A DNA stretch of 64,000 nt, from assembly GCF_030269485.1 (NCBI RefSeq), contig NZ_BSTL01000001.1, positions 184,892 to 248,891 on the forward strand, written 5' to 3'. Made by a program: the position numbers and the translations under genes. Shown here in pieces: positions 27,449 to 35,393 of the stretch; position 1 is the stretch's first letter; each line of letters opens with the position of its first letter. The notes beneath the pieces were generated by a model, which had not been told where the DNA came from, ran no database searches, and worked only from the letters and a program-made list of their open reading frames with translations. The DNA comes from Actinoplanes sp. NBRC 103695. GTDB lineage: Bacteria > Actinomycetota > Actinomycetes > Mycobacteriales > Micromonosporaceae.

Positions 27449-28107
27449 GGCTGGATCGGAAGGGTCTCGCCGGCCAGGATCTTCTTCCCCGCGGCGACCT
27501 TCGCGTCGTACGGCGTGGGCAGCTTCCACAGCTTGGCGAGTTCGGCCGCGTCGTCGTAGTCGTAGCCCTCGGCGAAGAACGCCTCGGCCTGTGCCTCCGC
27601 GGCGGTGGAGCTCACCGAGGACGCGGGCGGCCTGACCGGCAGCTTCTTGCCGTTCAGCAGCAGCTGTCCGGCCTTGGTCTTGACGTCGTCGATGTCCTTC
27701 ATCTTCCAGAGCTTGGACAGCTTCTCGGCCTCGTCGAGGCTGTAACCCTCGGCGAAGTACTTGTCGCGGGCCTTCTGCTCGGCGGGCGTGAACATCGGGT
27801 CCTCGGCCTCGGGCGCCTCGGGCTCCTCCGACGGCGCCGGCGCCTTGGCGGTGGGGGAGGCGGCCGGCTGGACGACGGCAGTGCCACCGCTGGGCGCGGT
27901 CTCGCCGGGGAACAGGTGGGGGACCTGGAACGCGCCGGTGATGACCGCGACCCCGAGCACCGCGCCACCGGCCGTCTGAGCGATCAGGCGGCGGCGACGG
28001 TACGACTTGGCCAGCTCCTGCACGCGGGCGTAGACCACCGCGGGCTCCGGCGCCAGGTGCTCATGGGCCTGCATGGCCTGACGCAGCTGGTCTGGGTGGT
28101 TCATCAC
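27445..28107 (-). CDS. Membrane-anchored protein with two external ~40-residue repeats
   Basis: Up to 220 residues; start GTG 28107 or ATG 28104, both served by GGAG. A cytoplasmic N-terminus (HPDQLRQAMQAHEHL...YRRRRL) precedes one helix (GGAVLGVAVITGAF), then an Ala/Pro/Glu linker. Two related repeats end the protein: KYFAEGYSLDEAEKLSKLWKM...LLNGKKLPVRP and AFFAEGYDYDDAAELAKLWKL...ILAGETLPIQP. Downstream of a SigE-type sigma gene this position often holds an anti-sigma-like protein. I do not recognise the repeat family. The start overlaps the sigma gene stop. Confidence 0.75.
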   Translation of the reverse strand: MMNHPDQLRQAMQAHEHLAPEPAVVYARVQELAKSYRRRRLIAQTAGGAVLGVAVITGAFQVPHLFPGETAPSGGTAVVQPAASPTAKAPAPSEEPEAPEAEDPMFTPAEQKARDKYFAEGYSLDEAEKLSKLWKMKDIDDVKTKAGQLLLNGKKLPVRPPASSVSSTAAEAQAEAFFAEGYDYDDAAELAKLWKLPTPYDAKVAAGKKILAGETLPIQP

Positions 28108-28622
28108 GACTTCTCCTCGACGGGAACTCTCTCATTTTTTTCCGACGACAGCCTCAGCGTCTTCAGGGCCCTCGACGCGTTGCTGCGGACCGTCGCGGGC
28201 GAGCAGCCGAGCAGGTCGGCGATGGCGTCGTCGTCCAGCTGCTCGTAGTAACGCAGCACGAGCACCGCCCGTTGTTTGCGACCGAGCACGGCGAGCCTGT
28301 TCCACAGCTCGTCGGCCTCGACGACGTGGTTGGCGTGGTCGCTCACGCCGCCCCGCGCGTCGTCCAGCTCGATCAGCCGCTCGCCGACCGCGTGCACGTT
28401 GCGGGCCGCCCAGCTGCGCCGCCAGGAGAGGTACTCGTTCAGCACCATGCGGCGTACGTAGGCCTCGGGCGAGTCGGCCTCACTGATCCGCCGCCACTTG
28501 ACCTGCGCACGGGCCAGCACCTCCTGCACGACATCCTGTGCAAGATCACGATTGCCCGTGAGGACGATCGCGTACCGCAGCAGGCTGGGAAGCCGGGCCA
28601 CCGCGAAATTCTCGAAGGTCAC
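28104..28622 (-). CDS. SigE family (ECF) RNA polymerase sigma factor
   Basis: 172 residues from GTG 28622, the usual N-terminus of this family (VTFENFAVARLPSLLRYA). A longer form from 28658 is possible, and neither start has a well-spaced ribosome site. Region 2 is NRDLAQDVVQEVLARAQVKW and region 4 is LAVLGRKQRAVLVLRYYEQLDDDAIADLLGCSPATVRSNASRAL. It heads a four-gene unit with the repeat protein, amidoligase and DUF1877 gene. Likely role: envelope-linked regulon control. Confidence 0.92.
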   Translation of the reverse strand: MTFENFAVARLPSLLRYAIVLTGNRDLAQDVVQEVLARAQVKWRRISEADSPEAYVRRMVLNEYLSWRRSWAARNVHAVGERLIELDDARGGVSDHANHVVEADELWNRLAVLGRKQRAVLVLRYYEQLDDDAIADLLGCSPATVRSNASRALKTLRLSSEKNERVPVEEKS

Positions 28623-28696
28623 GTCCCCTATGACACCTCGCAACCCGATTCTGTGCACTCCTCTGAAGAACTTTCCTGGAACTGATGAGGATGTTG

Positions 28697-29752
28697 CTAG
28701 GAGTGGGGCGAATATGGCGGAAGGTGACCAGGAGCGGCGGTCGAGTCGCGCACGATCAGCCGATGCCCGGTGGAGCGCCGGCGGGACCGGGCCGCCCGGG
28801 GCTTGAGGGCCAGTTCCAGGGCCATCCGCCCCATGTCGGTCATCGGCAGCCGGACCGTGGTCAGGGCCGGCGCCAGGTCGGCGGCCACGGACACGTCGTC
28901 GAAGCCGACCACCGACATCCGGCCCGGCACCGGGATCCGCCGTTCGCGCAGCACCGACAGTACGCCCATCGCCATGGCGTCGTTCAGCGCGATGATCGCC
29001 GTGGTGTCCGGGTGGTCGCGCAGGATCCGCTCGGCCGCCTCCCGCCCGCCCTCCCGGATGAAGTCGGTGTGCACCACCGGCAGGCCGGCCAGGGAGAGCC
29101 CGTGCCCGTGCAGCGCGGCGGCCACCCCGGCCAGCCGGTCGGCGACCGTGGTGAGCGCCTCGGTGCCGGCGACGACCGCGATCCGGGTGTGTCCCAGCTG
29201 CAGCAGGTGCGAGCCCAGCGCCAGGCCGCCGGCCTCGTTGTCGGGCAGCACCGCGTCGGCGCCGAGCGAGTGCCGCCCGATGACCGCGACCCGCCCGCCC
29301 GCCTGCTGGTAGGCGCCGAGCTCCGCCTTCGCCTCGGCCTCCAGCCGGGGGTCGCTGTATCCGGACCCGGCGATGATGATGATCCCGACCCGCTGGGCGA
29401 TGAGGTGCCGGATCTGCCGCAGCTCGTGGTCGGGGTCGCGGCCGGAGTGGCAGATCTGCACGAGCAGGTTCTGCTGGTCGGCGAGCTGGATGACACCGCC
29501 GGCGATCTCCGAGAAGTACGGGTCGTCCACCTGGTGCACGACCAGTCCCACGGTGGTGCTGGCGCCGCCGGCCAGGGTCCGGGCGAACGGGTTCGCCACG
29601 TATCCCAACTCGCGGGACACCTGGCGGACGCGGTCGGCCACCTCCTCGCTCACGCCGTCCCGGCCGGCCAGCGCGCGGGACGCGGTGGCCAGCGAGACGC
29701 CGGCGCGTTCGGCCACGTCAACGAGCCGCAACCTCGGGCCGGGCTTGGGCAT
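28697..29752 (-). CDS. LacI family transcriptional regulator
   Basis: 351 residues. Helix-turn-helix RLRLVDVAERAGVSLATASRALAG and hinge region, then the sensor domain with NDAMAMGVLSVLRERRIPVPGRMSVVGFDDVS. Unlike the LacI at 20924 it has a normal ribosome site (GGGGAG, six bases before ATG). It is divergent from the Liv-type transporter operon, and two overlapping AAGCGCTT palindromes in the 117-base gap are its probable targets. It resembles the other LacI throughout, including RXXXLP(M/L)xxxGxxA at the C-terminal side, so the two may be recent paralogues. Confidence 0.94.
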   Translation of the reverse strand: MPKPGPRLRLVDVAERAGVSLATASRALAGRDGVSEEVADRVRQVSRELGYVANPFARTLAGGASTTVGLVVHQVDDPYFSEIAGGVIQLADQQNLLVQICHSGRDPDHELRQIRHLIAQRVGIIIIAGSGYSDPRLEAEAKAELGAYQQAGGRVAVIGRHSLGADAVLPDNEAGGLALGSHLLQLGHTRIAVVAGTEALTTVADRLAGVAAALHGHGLSLAGLPVVHTDFIREGGREAAERILRDHPDTTAIIALNDAMAMGVLSVLRERRIPVPGRMSVVGFDDVSVAADLAPALTTVRLPMTDMGRMALELALKPRAARSRRRSTGHRLIVRDSTAAPGHLPPYSPHS

Positions 29753-29785
29753 CGTTCACTCCCCGGAAACATCGCTGTACGCCTA

Positions 29786-29842
29786 TTGCCAGTCACGCAC
29801 CGCACAGCATAGATTGCGAAAGCGCTTTCGTAAGCGCTTTCG
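29786..29842 (+). promoter_or_regulatory. Promoter with two overlapping LacI operators for Liv-type operon
   Basis: TTGCCA (29786-29791), an 18-base spacer and TAGATT (29810-29815) form a candidate promoter. Directly behind it lie the perfect palindrome CGAAAGCGCTTTCG (29817-29830) and the near-perfect CGTAAGCGCTTTCG (29829-29842), with centres 12 bases apart, where a bound repressor would block initiation. Confidence 0.7.
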
Positions 29843-29869
29843 TTCCCGGGACACGAGGAGCGTTCGAGG

Positions 29870-31090
29870 ATGTACAAGACTTTTAGGCAGGCAGCAGCGG
29901 TTGGTGCCGCCTCCATAGTTCTGATCAGTGGCTGTTCAAGCGGGGGCGACGACGGCGGAGGCGACGCCTCGTCAAAAAAGATCGTCGTCGGCATCTCGCT
30001 GCCGCTGACCGGCGACTTCTCCGAGCCGGGCAAGGGCGTCCAGCAGGGCTACCAGGCCTGGGCCAAGATCGTGAACGACAAGGGCGGGCTGCTCGGCCGC
30101 CAGGTCGAGCTGAAGATCCTGGACGACCAGTCCAACGCCGACCGGGTCGTCGCCGACTACGAGCAGCTCATCGGCAAGGACCAGGTCGACCTGGTGGTCG
30201 GCCCGTTCTCCACCCGCCTGGTGGTGCCCGCCGCGCGGGTCGCCGAGGAGTACGACATGCTCTTCGTCGAGCCTGCCGGCGCCGCCAAGGCGGTCTTCGA
30301 GCAGGGCTTCAAGAACCTGTTCTACGCCGCTCCCGCGGTCGCCGACGACCACTACAACCACCTGGCCGACGCGATCCTCGCGATGCCCGCCGACAAGCGG
30401 CCCAAGACGGTCGCGGTGGCCTCGATGGACGACCCGTTCGCCCAGGGCACCGCGTACGGCCTGCGCGACAAGCTGAAGGCCGGTGGCCTGAGCATCGTGG
30501 CCGACGAGGTCTACCCGCCGAACACCACCGACTTCAGCCAGATCGCGGCGAAGATCGCGGCGACCAAGGCGGACGTCCTGATCGGCGGCTCGCAGTACCA
30601 GGACGGCGTGAACCTGATCATCGCCCTGCAGCAGCTGCGGTACCAGCCGAAACTGGCCGCCTTCTCCACCGCGCCGACCGAGCCCGAGTTCGCCAAGGCC
30701 ATCGGCAACAAGACCGAGGGCGTGCTCTCGCCGACCGGGTACAGCCAGGACGCGCCGTACGCCAGTAACAAGGAGTTCGTCGAGAAGTTCAAGGCACAGT
30801 TCGGCAAGGACCCGGAGGAGGACCAGGCCAACGCGTACACCACCGGCCAGGTCGTCGAGGCGGCGGTCAAGGCGGCGAACTGCGCCGAGCAGGGCGAGTG
30901 CCAGAAGAAACTGGTCGACTTCGTCCGCAAGAACAAGATCGAGACGGTGGTCGGCCCGCTCACCTGGGACGCGACCGGCAAGCCGCAGGGCGCCCACATG
31001 ATCCAGCAGTGGGTCGGCGGCGAGATCAAGATCGTGCTGCCGGCCGAGACGAAGGAAGCCGACTTCAGCTACCCGAAGCCGGCCTGGTGA
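29870..31090 (+). CDS. ABC transporter substrate-binding lipoprotein, Liv (branched-chain amino acid) type
   Basis: 406 residues with a lipobox LISG-Cys22 and a Ser/Gly/Asp-rich linker. The mature part (KIVVGISLPLTGDFSEPGKGVQQGYQAWAKIVNDKGGLLGRQVELKILDDQ) is a type I periplasmic-binding fold of the LivJ/AmiC family. It captures a ligand outside the membrane for the permease and ATPases encoded downstream. Control by a LacI repressor and linkage to a sugar dehydrogenase argue against a plain amino acid substrate (inference). Confidence 0.93.
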   Translation: MYKTFRQAAAVGAASIVLISGCSSGGDDGGGDASSKKIVVGISLPLTGDFSEPGKGVQQGYQAWAKIVNDKGGLLGRQVELKILDDQSNADRVVADYEQLIGKDQVDLVVGPFSTRLVVPAARVAEEYDMLFVEPAGAAKAVFEQGFKNLFYAAPAVADDHYNHLADAILAMPADKRPKTVAVASMDDPFAQGTAYGLRDKLKAGGLSIVADEVYPPNTTDFSQIAAKIAATKADVLIGGSQYQDGVNLIIALQQLRYQPKLAAFSTAPTEPEFAKAIGNKTEGVLSPTGYSQDAPYASNKEFVEKFKAQFGKDPEEDQANAYTTGQVVEAAVKAANCAEQGECQKKLVDFVRKNKIETVVGPLTWDATGKPQGAHMIQQWVGGEIKIVLPAETKEADFSYPKPAW

Positions 31091-31094
31091 CCTG

Positions 31095-31979
31095 ATGGAT
31101 GGCGCGCTGCTGTTCCAGAGCGTCGTGCTCGGCCTGCTGCTGGGCGGGCTCTACGCGCTCCTGGCGGCCGGCCTGACGCTCTACTTCGGCATCATGCGGG
31201 TCGTCATGATCGCCCACTCGGCGTTCCTCATCCTGGCCGCGTACCTGGCCTGGTGGACGCACACCGAGCTGGGCATCGACCCGCTGCTGTCGATGATCGT
31301 CACGGTCCCGCTGTTCTTCGGGGCCGGGGTGCTGCTGCAGCGCGGCCTGCTGTCCCGGCTGCGCCCGATGACGCTGACGATGATGTCGGTGCTGCTCACC
31401 TTCGCCATCGCGGTGACCATCGAGGGCCTGCTCGGGTACGCGTTCACCGGCACCCAGCGGCGCATCCAGCTCGGCTACGGCTCAGCCAGCTTCGGGCTCT
31501 TCGGCGCCCGGATCGCGGTGGTCAAACTGATCGCGTTCGGCCTGGCCGCGGTCGCGCTCGGCGGGCTCTACCTGCTGATGAAGCGGACCCGGTTCGGCTG
31601 GGCGCTGCGGGCCACGATCCAGCACCAGGACGCGGCGCGGCTGGTCGGCATCGACACCGCCAGGATCGCCGGGTACGGGTTCGGGCTGGGCCTGGCCACC
31701 GCGGCGGTCGGCGGCACCGCGCTGTCGCTGGACACCACCATCTACCCGTCGCTGCACTGGCACTGGATCGGCCCGCTGATGGCGATCATCGTGGTCGGCG
31801 GGCTGGGCAGCGTGCCGGGCGCTGCGGCGGCGGCGCTGATCCTCGGCCTGGCGCAGAGCGTGCTCCAGATCCCGATGGGCACCACCTGGGCGCAGACCGT
31901 GTTCTACCTGGCGCTCTTCGCCACGCTGGCCTTCCGGCCGCAGGGATTCTTCGGAGGCCGCCTTGCGCAACGTTTCTAG
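31095..31979 (+). CDS. Liv-type ABC transporter permease (LivH-like)
   Basis: 294 residues and about eight membrane helices. Characteristic LivH segments are GLLLGGLYALLAAGLTLYFGIMRVV at the N-terminus, RIQLGYGSASFGLF in the middle and MAIIVVGGLGSVPGAAAAALILG near the C-terminus. Four bases separate it from the binding-protein stop. Its last 17 bases overlap the next permease gene. Confidence 0.93.
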   Translation: MDGALLFQSVVLGLLLGGLYALLAAGLTLYFGIMRVVMIAHSAFLILAAYLAWWTHTELGIDPLLSMIVTVPLFFGAGVLLQRGLLSRLRPMTLTMMSVLLTFAIAVTIEGLLGYAFTGTQRRIQLGYGSASFGLFGARIAVVKLIAFGLAAVALGGLYLLMKRTRFGWALRATIQHQDAARLVGIDTARIAGYGFGLGLATAAVGGTALSLDTTIYPSLHWHWIGPLMAIIVVGGLGSVPGAAAAALILGLAQSVLQIPMGTTWAQTVFYLALFATLAFRPQGFFGGRLAQRF

Positions 31980-33000
31980 GTGGGCGACCTCAGGCGGCGC
32001 TGTTCTGCTCGTTGCGGCGCTTCTGCTGTTCCCGTCGGTGGCGCCGAACCCGTATGTCCTGTCGGCAGGCATCGTCGTCCTCAACTACGCGGTGCTCTCC
32101 ACGTCGTGGAACTTCGTCGGCGGCTTCACCGGCTACATCTCGCTCGGCCACGGCGCGCTGGCCGGCCTCGGCGGCTACGCCACCGGCCTGCTGGTGGTCA
32201 AGGCCGGTCTGAGCTCGTTCCTCGCGCTCTTCGCCGCGGCCGTGCTGGTCGGGTTGGTCGCGGTGCCGGTCGGCTTCGCCGCGTTGCGGGTACGCGGGGC
32301 GTCCTTCGTGATCGTCTCCATCGCGATCGTGCTGATCCTGCTGCTGGTGTTCCAGAGCTGGGCCTCGTTCACCGGCGGCTCGCGTGGCCTGGTGGTCCCG
32401 CGGCCGTTCCCCGACCTGTCCCGCCCCGAGCACCACCGCGCGTTCTGGTACCTCTACTCCGGTCTGCTGGCGCTCGCCCTGCTCGCCTGGTGGCTGGTCG
32501 ACCGGTCCCGCTTCGGGCTGGGCCTGAAGGCCGTCCGGGAGGACGAGGACAAGGCAGAGGCATTGGGTACGCCCACCTTCGCGTACAAGATGATCGTCTT
32601 CGTGGTCTCGGCCTTCTTCACGGCGCTGGGCGGTGGCCTTTACGCGCTGTGGTTCGGCGACCTGGACCCGGTGTTCCAGTTCTCCATCCTGAGCGGCTCC
32701 TACCTGGTGCTGATGGCGCTGCTCGGCGGGGTGCGCAACCTGTTCGGGCCGGTCGTCGGCGCGGTCGTGGTCGGGGTGGCGCTGGAGTACTTCAAGGTGT
32801 CCTTCGGCGACACCCAGCTGCACCTGGTCGCGACCGGCGTGCTGCTCGGGCTGGTCGTGATGTTCATGCCGGACGGTGTGCTGCCCGCGCTCGCCGCGCT
32901 GGTCAAGCGGCTGCGGCCGGACGACAGCGCGACCATCCGCGAGGAGACGGCTGAGGAGCTGCGCGATCGGCGGCTCGCCAATGCGGGGGACAAGCGATGA
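31963..33000 (+). CDS. Liv-type ABC transporter permease (LivM-like)
   Basis: 345 residues from TTG 31963, which has GGAGG six bases upstream. LivM features are NYAVLSTSWNFVGGFTGYISLGHGALAGLGGYATGLLV, the EAA-like loop GLGLKAVREDEDKAEALG and the C-terminal LLGGVRNLFGPVVGAVVVG. About nine membrane helices. It forms the membrane pore with the LivH-like subunit. The stop overlaps the ATG of the ATPase gene (ATGA). Confidence 0.93.
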   Translation: MRNVSRWATSGGAVLLVAALLLFPSVAPNPYVLSAGIVVLNYAVLSTSWNFVGGFTGYISLGHGALAGLGGYATGLLVVKAGLSSFLALFAAAVLVGLVAVPVGFAALRVRGASFVIVSIAIVLILLLVFQSWASFTGGSRGLVVPRPFPDLSRPEHHRAFWYLYSGLLALALLAWWLVDRSRFGLGLKAVREDEDKAEALGTPTFAYKMIVFVVSAFFTALGGGLYALWFGDLDPVFQFSILSGSYLVLMALLGGVRNLFGPVVGAVVVGVALEYFKVSFGDTQLHLVATGVLLGLVVMFMPDGVLPALAALVKRLRPDDSATIREETAEELRDRRLANAGDKR

Positions 33001-33731
33001 CGAAGAGCCTGGAGACCCACGAGCTGCGGAAGACGTTCGGGGGCGTGACCGCCCTGGACGGCGCGACCGTGAAATTCCGGCACGGCCGCGTCAACGCGCT
33101 GATCGGGCCGAACGGCTCCGGCAAGACCACGTTCTTCAACTGCGTGACGGGGATGATCCGGCCGGACAGCGGAACGACGACCTACCAGGGTCAGGACATC
33201 ACCCGGAAGACGCCGCACGCGATCGTCCGGGCCGGCATCGGGCGCACGTTCCAGCTGTGCCGGGTGTTCCCGCGGATGACCGCGCTGGACAACGTGCTCG
33301 CCGCGGTCCGGCCGGGCGGCATCACCCGGGCGCTGCTCGGCGCCCGGCACCCCTCCGAGGTGGACCGGGCGCGGAGCTGGCTGACCCGGCTCGGCATCGA
33401 GCACCTGGCCGGCGTCGAGGCCCGGAACATGTCCTGGGGCCAGCAGAAACTGCTCGAACTCGCCGGGGTGCTCAACGCCGGGCCGGAGACGATCCTGCTC
33501 GACGAGCCGGCCGGCGGCGTCAACCCGGCGCTGCTCGACCGGATCGGCTCCCTGGTTCGTGAGCTCAACGCCGAAGGACGGACCTTCGTCATCGTCGAAC
33601 ACAACATGGACCTCGTGATGAGCATCAGCGACCACATCGTGGTGTTCGACCGCGGCCGCCCGATCGCCGAGGGGACGCCGGCCGCCATCCGGTCCGACGA
33701 GCGCGTGCTGGGGGCCTACCTTGGCGTCTGA
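32997..33731 (+). CDS. Liv-type ABC transporter ATP-binding protein (LivG-like)
   Basis: 244 residues with Walker A GPNGSGKTT, the LivG insertion GIGRTFQLCRVFPRMTALDNVLAAV, a signature in degenerate form (NMSWGQQKLLELAG), Walker B ILLDEPAGGVNP and switch EHNMDLVMSISD. The C-terminal PAAIRSDERVLGAYLG is the usual LivG tail. It energises the LivH/LivM-like permease together with the LivF-like subunit. Confidence 0.94.
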   Translation: MTKSLETHELRKTFGGVTALDGATVKFRHGRVNALIGPNGSGKTTFFNCVTGMIRPDSGTTTYQGQDITRKTPHAIVRAGIGRTFQLCRVFPRMTALDNVLAAVRPGGITRALLGARHPSEVDRARSWLTRLGIEHLAGVEARNMSWGQQKLLELAGVLNAGPETILLDEPAGGVNPALLDRIGSLVRELNAEGRTFVIVEHNMDLVMSISDHIVVFDRGRPIAEGTPAAIRSDERVLGAYLGV

Positions 33732-34464
33732 CCTCTTCACCCTGGACGGTGTCGTCGCCGGTTACGGCCGGGCGGCGCCGGTGCTCCGCGGGTTCAGCGT
33801 GTCGGTGCCCGCCGGATCCATCGTCTGCCTGGTCGGGCCGAACGGCGCCGGCAAGTCCACCGTGCTCAAGATCGCCAGCGGGCTGCTCGAGCCGCGTGAG
33901 GGCCGGGTGCTGATCAACGGCGAGGACGTCACCGGCCTGGGCCCGCAGCGGATGCTCTCCTCCGGCGTGTCGCTGGTGCTGCAGGGGCACAGCGTCTTCC
34001 GCGAGATGACCGTGGAGGAGAACGTGCGCCTGGGCGCGTACACCATCACCGACAAGGCGAAGATCGCCGAGCGGGTCGCCTTCGTCAAGGAGATCTTCCC
34101 GGTGGTCGCCGACCGCTGGGGCGCGCTGGCCGGGCTGCTCTCCGGCGGCCAGCAGAAACAGGTCGAGTTCGCCCGCTCGCTGATGGTCGACCCGTCCGTG
34201 GTGCTGCTCGACGAGCCGTCCATGGGCCTCGACCCCAAGGCCACCAGCACCGTCTTCGAGCAGGTCGTGCGGATGCGCGACGCCGGCACCGCGGTGCTGC
34301 TGGTCGAGCAGAACGCCCGGCGCGCGCTGGAGACCGCCGACCTGGGCTGTGTGCTGGACCTGGGCCGCGTACACATCTCGGGTCCTGCCGCTGATCTTCT
34401 CGCCGACCCGCAGTTGGGGGAGCTCTACCTGGGTGGCCGTCCCACCACTAAGGAGTCTCACTGA
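33721..34464 (+). CDS. Liv-type ABC transporter ATP-binding protein (LivF-like)
   Basis: 247 residues from TTG 33721, overlapping the LivG-like gene by 11 bases. It has Walker A GPNGAGKST, LivF-type VLQGHSVFREMTVEENVRLGAY, signature LLSGGQQKQVEFARSLM, Walker B VVLLDEPSMGLDP and switch EQNARRALETAD. It completes a full five-component Liv cassette. The stop overlaps the ATG of the LamG-like gene (TGATG), so the extracellular proteins are made from the same transcript. Confidence 0.94.
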   Translation: MASDLFTLDGVVAGYGRAAPVLRGFSVSVPAGSIVCLVGPNGAGKSTVLKIASGLLEPREGRVLINGEDVTGLGPQRMLSSGVSLVLQGHSVFREMTVEENVRLGAYTITDKAKIAERVAFVKEIFPVVADRWGALAGLLSGGQQKQVEFARSLMVDPSVVLLDEPSMGLDPKATSTVFEQVVRMRDAGTAVLLVEQNARRALETADLGCVLDLGRVHISGPAADLLADPQLGELYLGGRPTTKESH

Positions 34465-35390
34465 TGAACAGAGCCGGACGTGTCGTAGTCGCCGTCGCCG
34501 CGGTCCTCGCGGTCACCGGCGCTGCGGCACCCGTCAACGCTGATCCCACGGGGCCCAGCGACGTCCATCCGTCCTTACGGGGTGACCTTGTCGCCTTCTA
34601 CGACTTCGACCATCCCGTGCCCGGCGACCCGGCCCTGGAACGCGACCAGGGACGCTCCGGCACCGAGATCGAACTGATCAACGGGGGCGTGGCGCAGCGC
34701 GTCGCCGACCGCGCGTACCCCGGTGGTCGAAAGGTCCTGCAGACCGGCCAGATCAACCCGGGCGTCCCTGGCGGGACCGACGACTGGAAGGCCGGCATCT
34801 GGTCGGCCAGCGGCGTGCGCACCCTCCGCGCCTACAACGCGGCCGCGGGCGCCACCACGATGGGCTGGTTCAAGCGCGAGACGGACGGCCCGGCCGCCGG
34901 GTTCAACGCGATCGGGCTGACCGGCGTGCTCACCGGCGACTCCGACGGGCACGCCGTCCGCGCGCTGCTCGAGCTGATCGACGTCAACGGCACGCTGCGG
35001 CTGGTCGCGCTCGGCCGGCGACTCGACGGCGGCAACTCGCAGACCTTCGCCGCGACCGAGGACTGGCGCACCCTGCTGCCCAAGGGTGAGTGGGTGCACC
35101 TGAGCGCCACGTTCGACTTCTCCAACGGCACCATGGCGCTCTACCGCAACGGGCAGCCGGTGCCGGGCGCCTACACCCGCAACGACGACCCGTGGCTGGT
35201 CGACGGCCCGGGCCCGCACGTCACCACGGCCACCGATCCGCGCGGGATCAAGATCGGCGGCAGCTTCCCGTGGCAGGGCTCCGCGGACCGCAATCCGTGC
35301 GACTGCCGGATGGACGCGCTCATGTTCCTCGACCGATCGCTGTCCTCGCGTGAGGTCGCGAACCAATACCGCTACATGATCCGGGGGTAA
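34464..35390 (+). CDS. Secreted LamG-like (concanavalin A-like) domain protein
   Basis: 308 residues with a signal peptide (VVVAVAAVLAVTGAAAPVNA). The mature protein is one jelly-roll domain: DLVAFYDFDHP, TTMGWFKRE, GEWVHLSATFDFSNGTMALYRNGQPV and DALMFLDRSLSSREVANQYRYM are the classic LamG/pentraxin strands. These domains bind carbohydrate or polymer surfaces. AGGAG lies seven bases before its ATG. Encoded between a transporter and a secreted dehydrogenase, it probably binds the same polymer or helps to present its product. Confidence 0.82.
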   Translation: MNRAGRVVVAVAAVLAVTGAAAPVNADPTGPSDVHPSLRGDLVAFYDFDHPVPGDPALERDQGRSGTEIELINGGVAQRVADRAYPGGRKVLQTGQINPGVPGGTDDWKAGIWSASGVRTLRAYNAAAGATTMGWFKRETDGPAAGFNAIGLTGVLTGDSDGHAVRALLELIDVNGTLRLVALGRRLDGGNSQTFAATEDWRTLLPKGEWVHLSATFDFSNGTMALYRNGQPVPGAYTRNDDPWLVDGPGPHVTTATDPRGIKIGGSFPWQGSADRNPCDCRMDALMFLDRSLSSREVANQYRYMIRG

Positions 35391-35393
35391 ACC

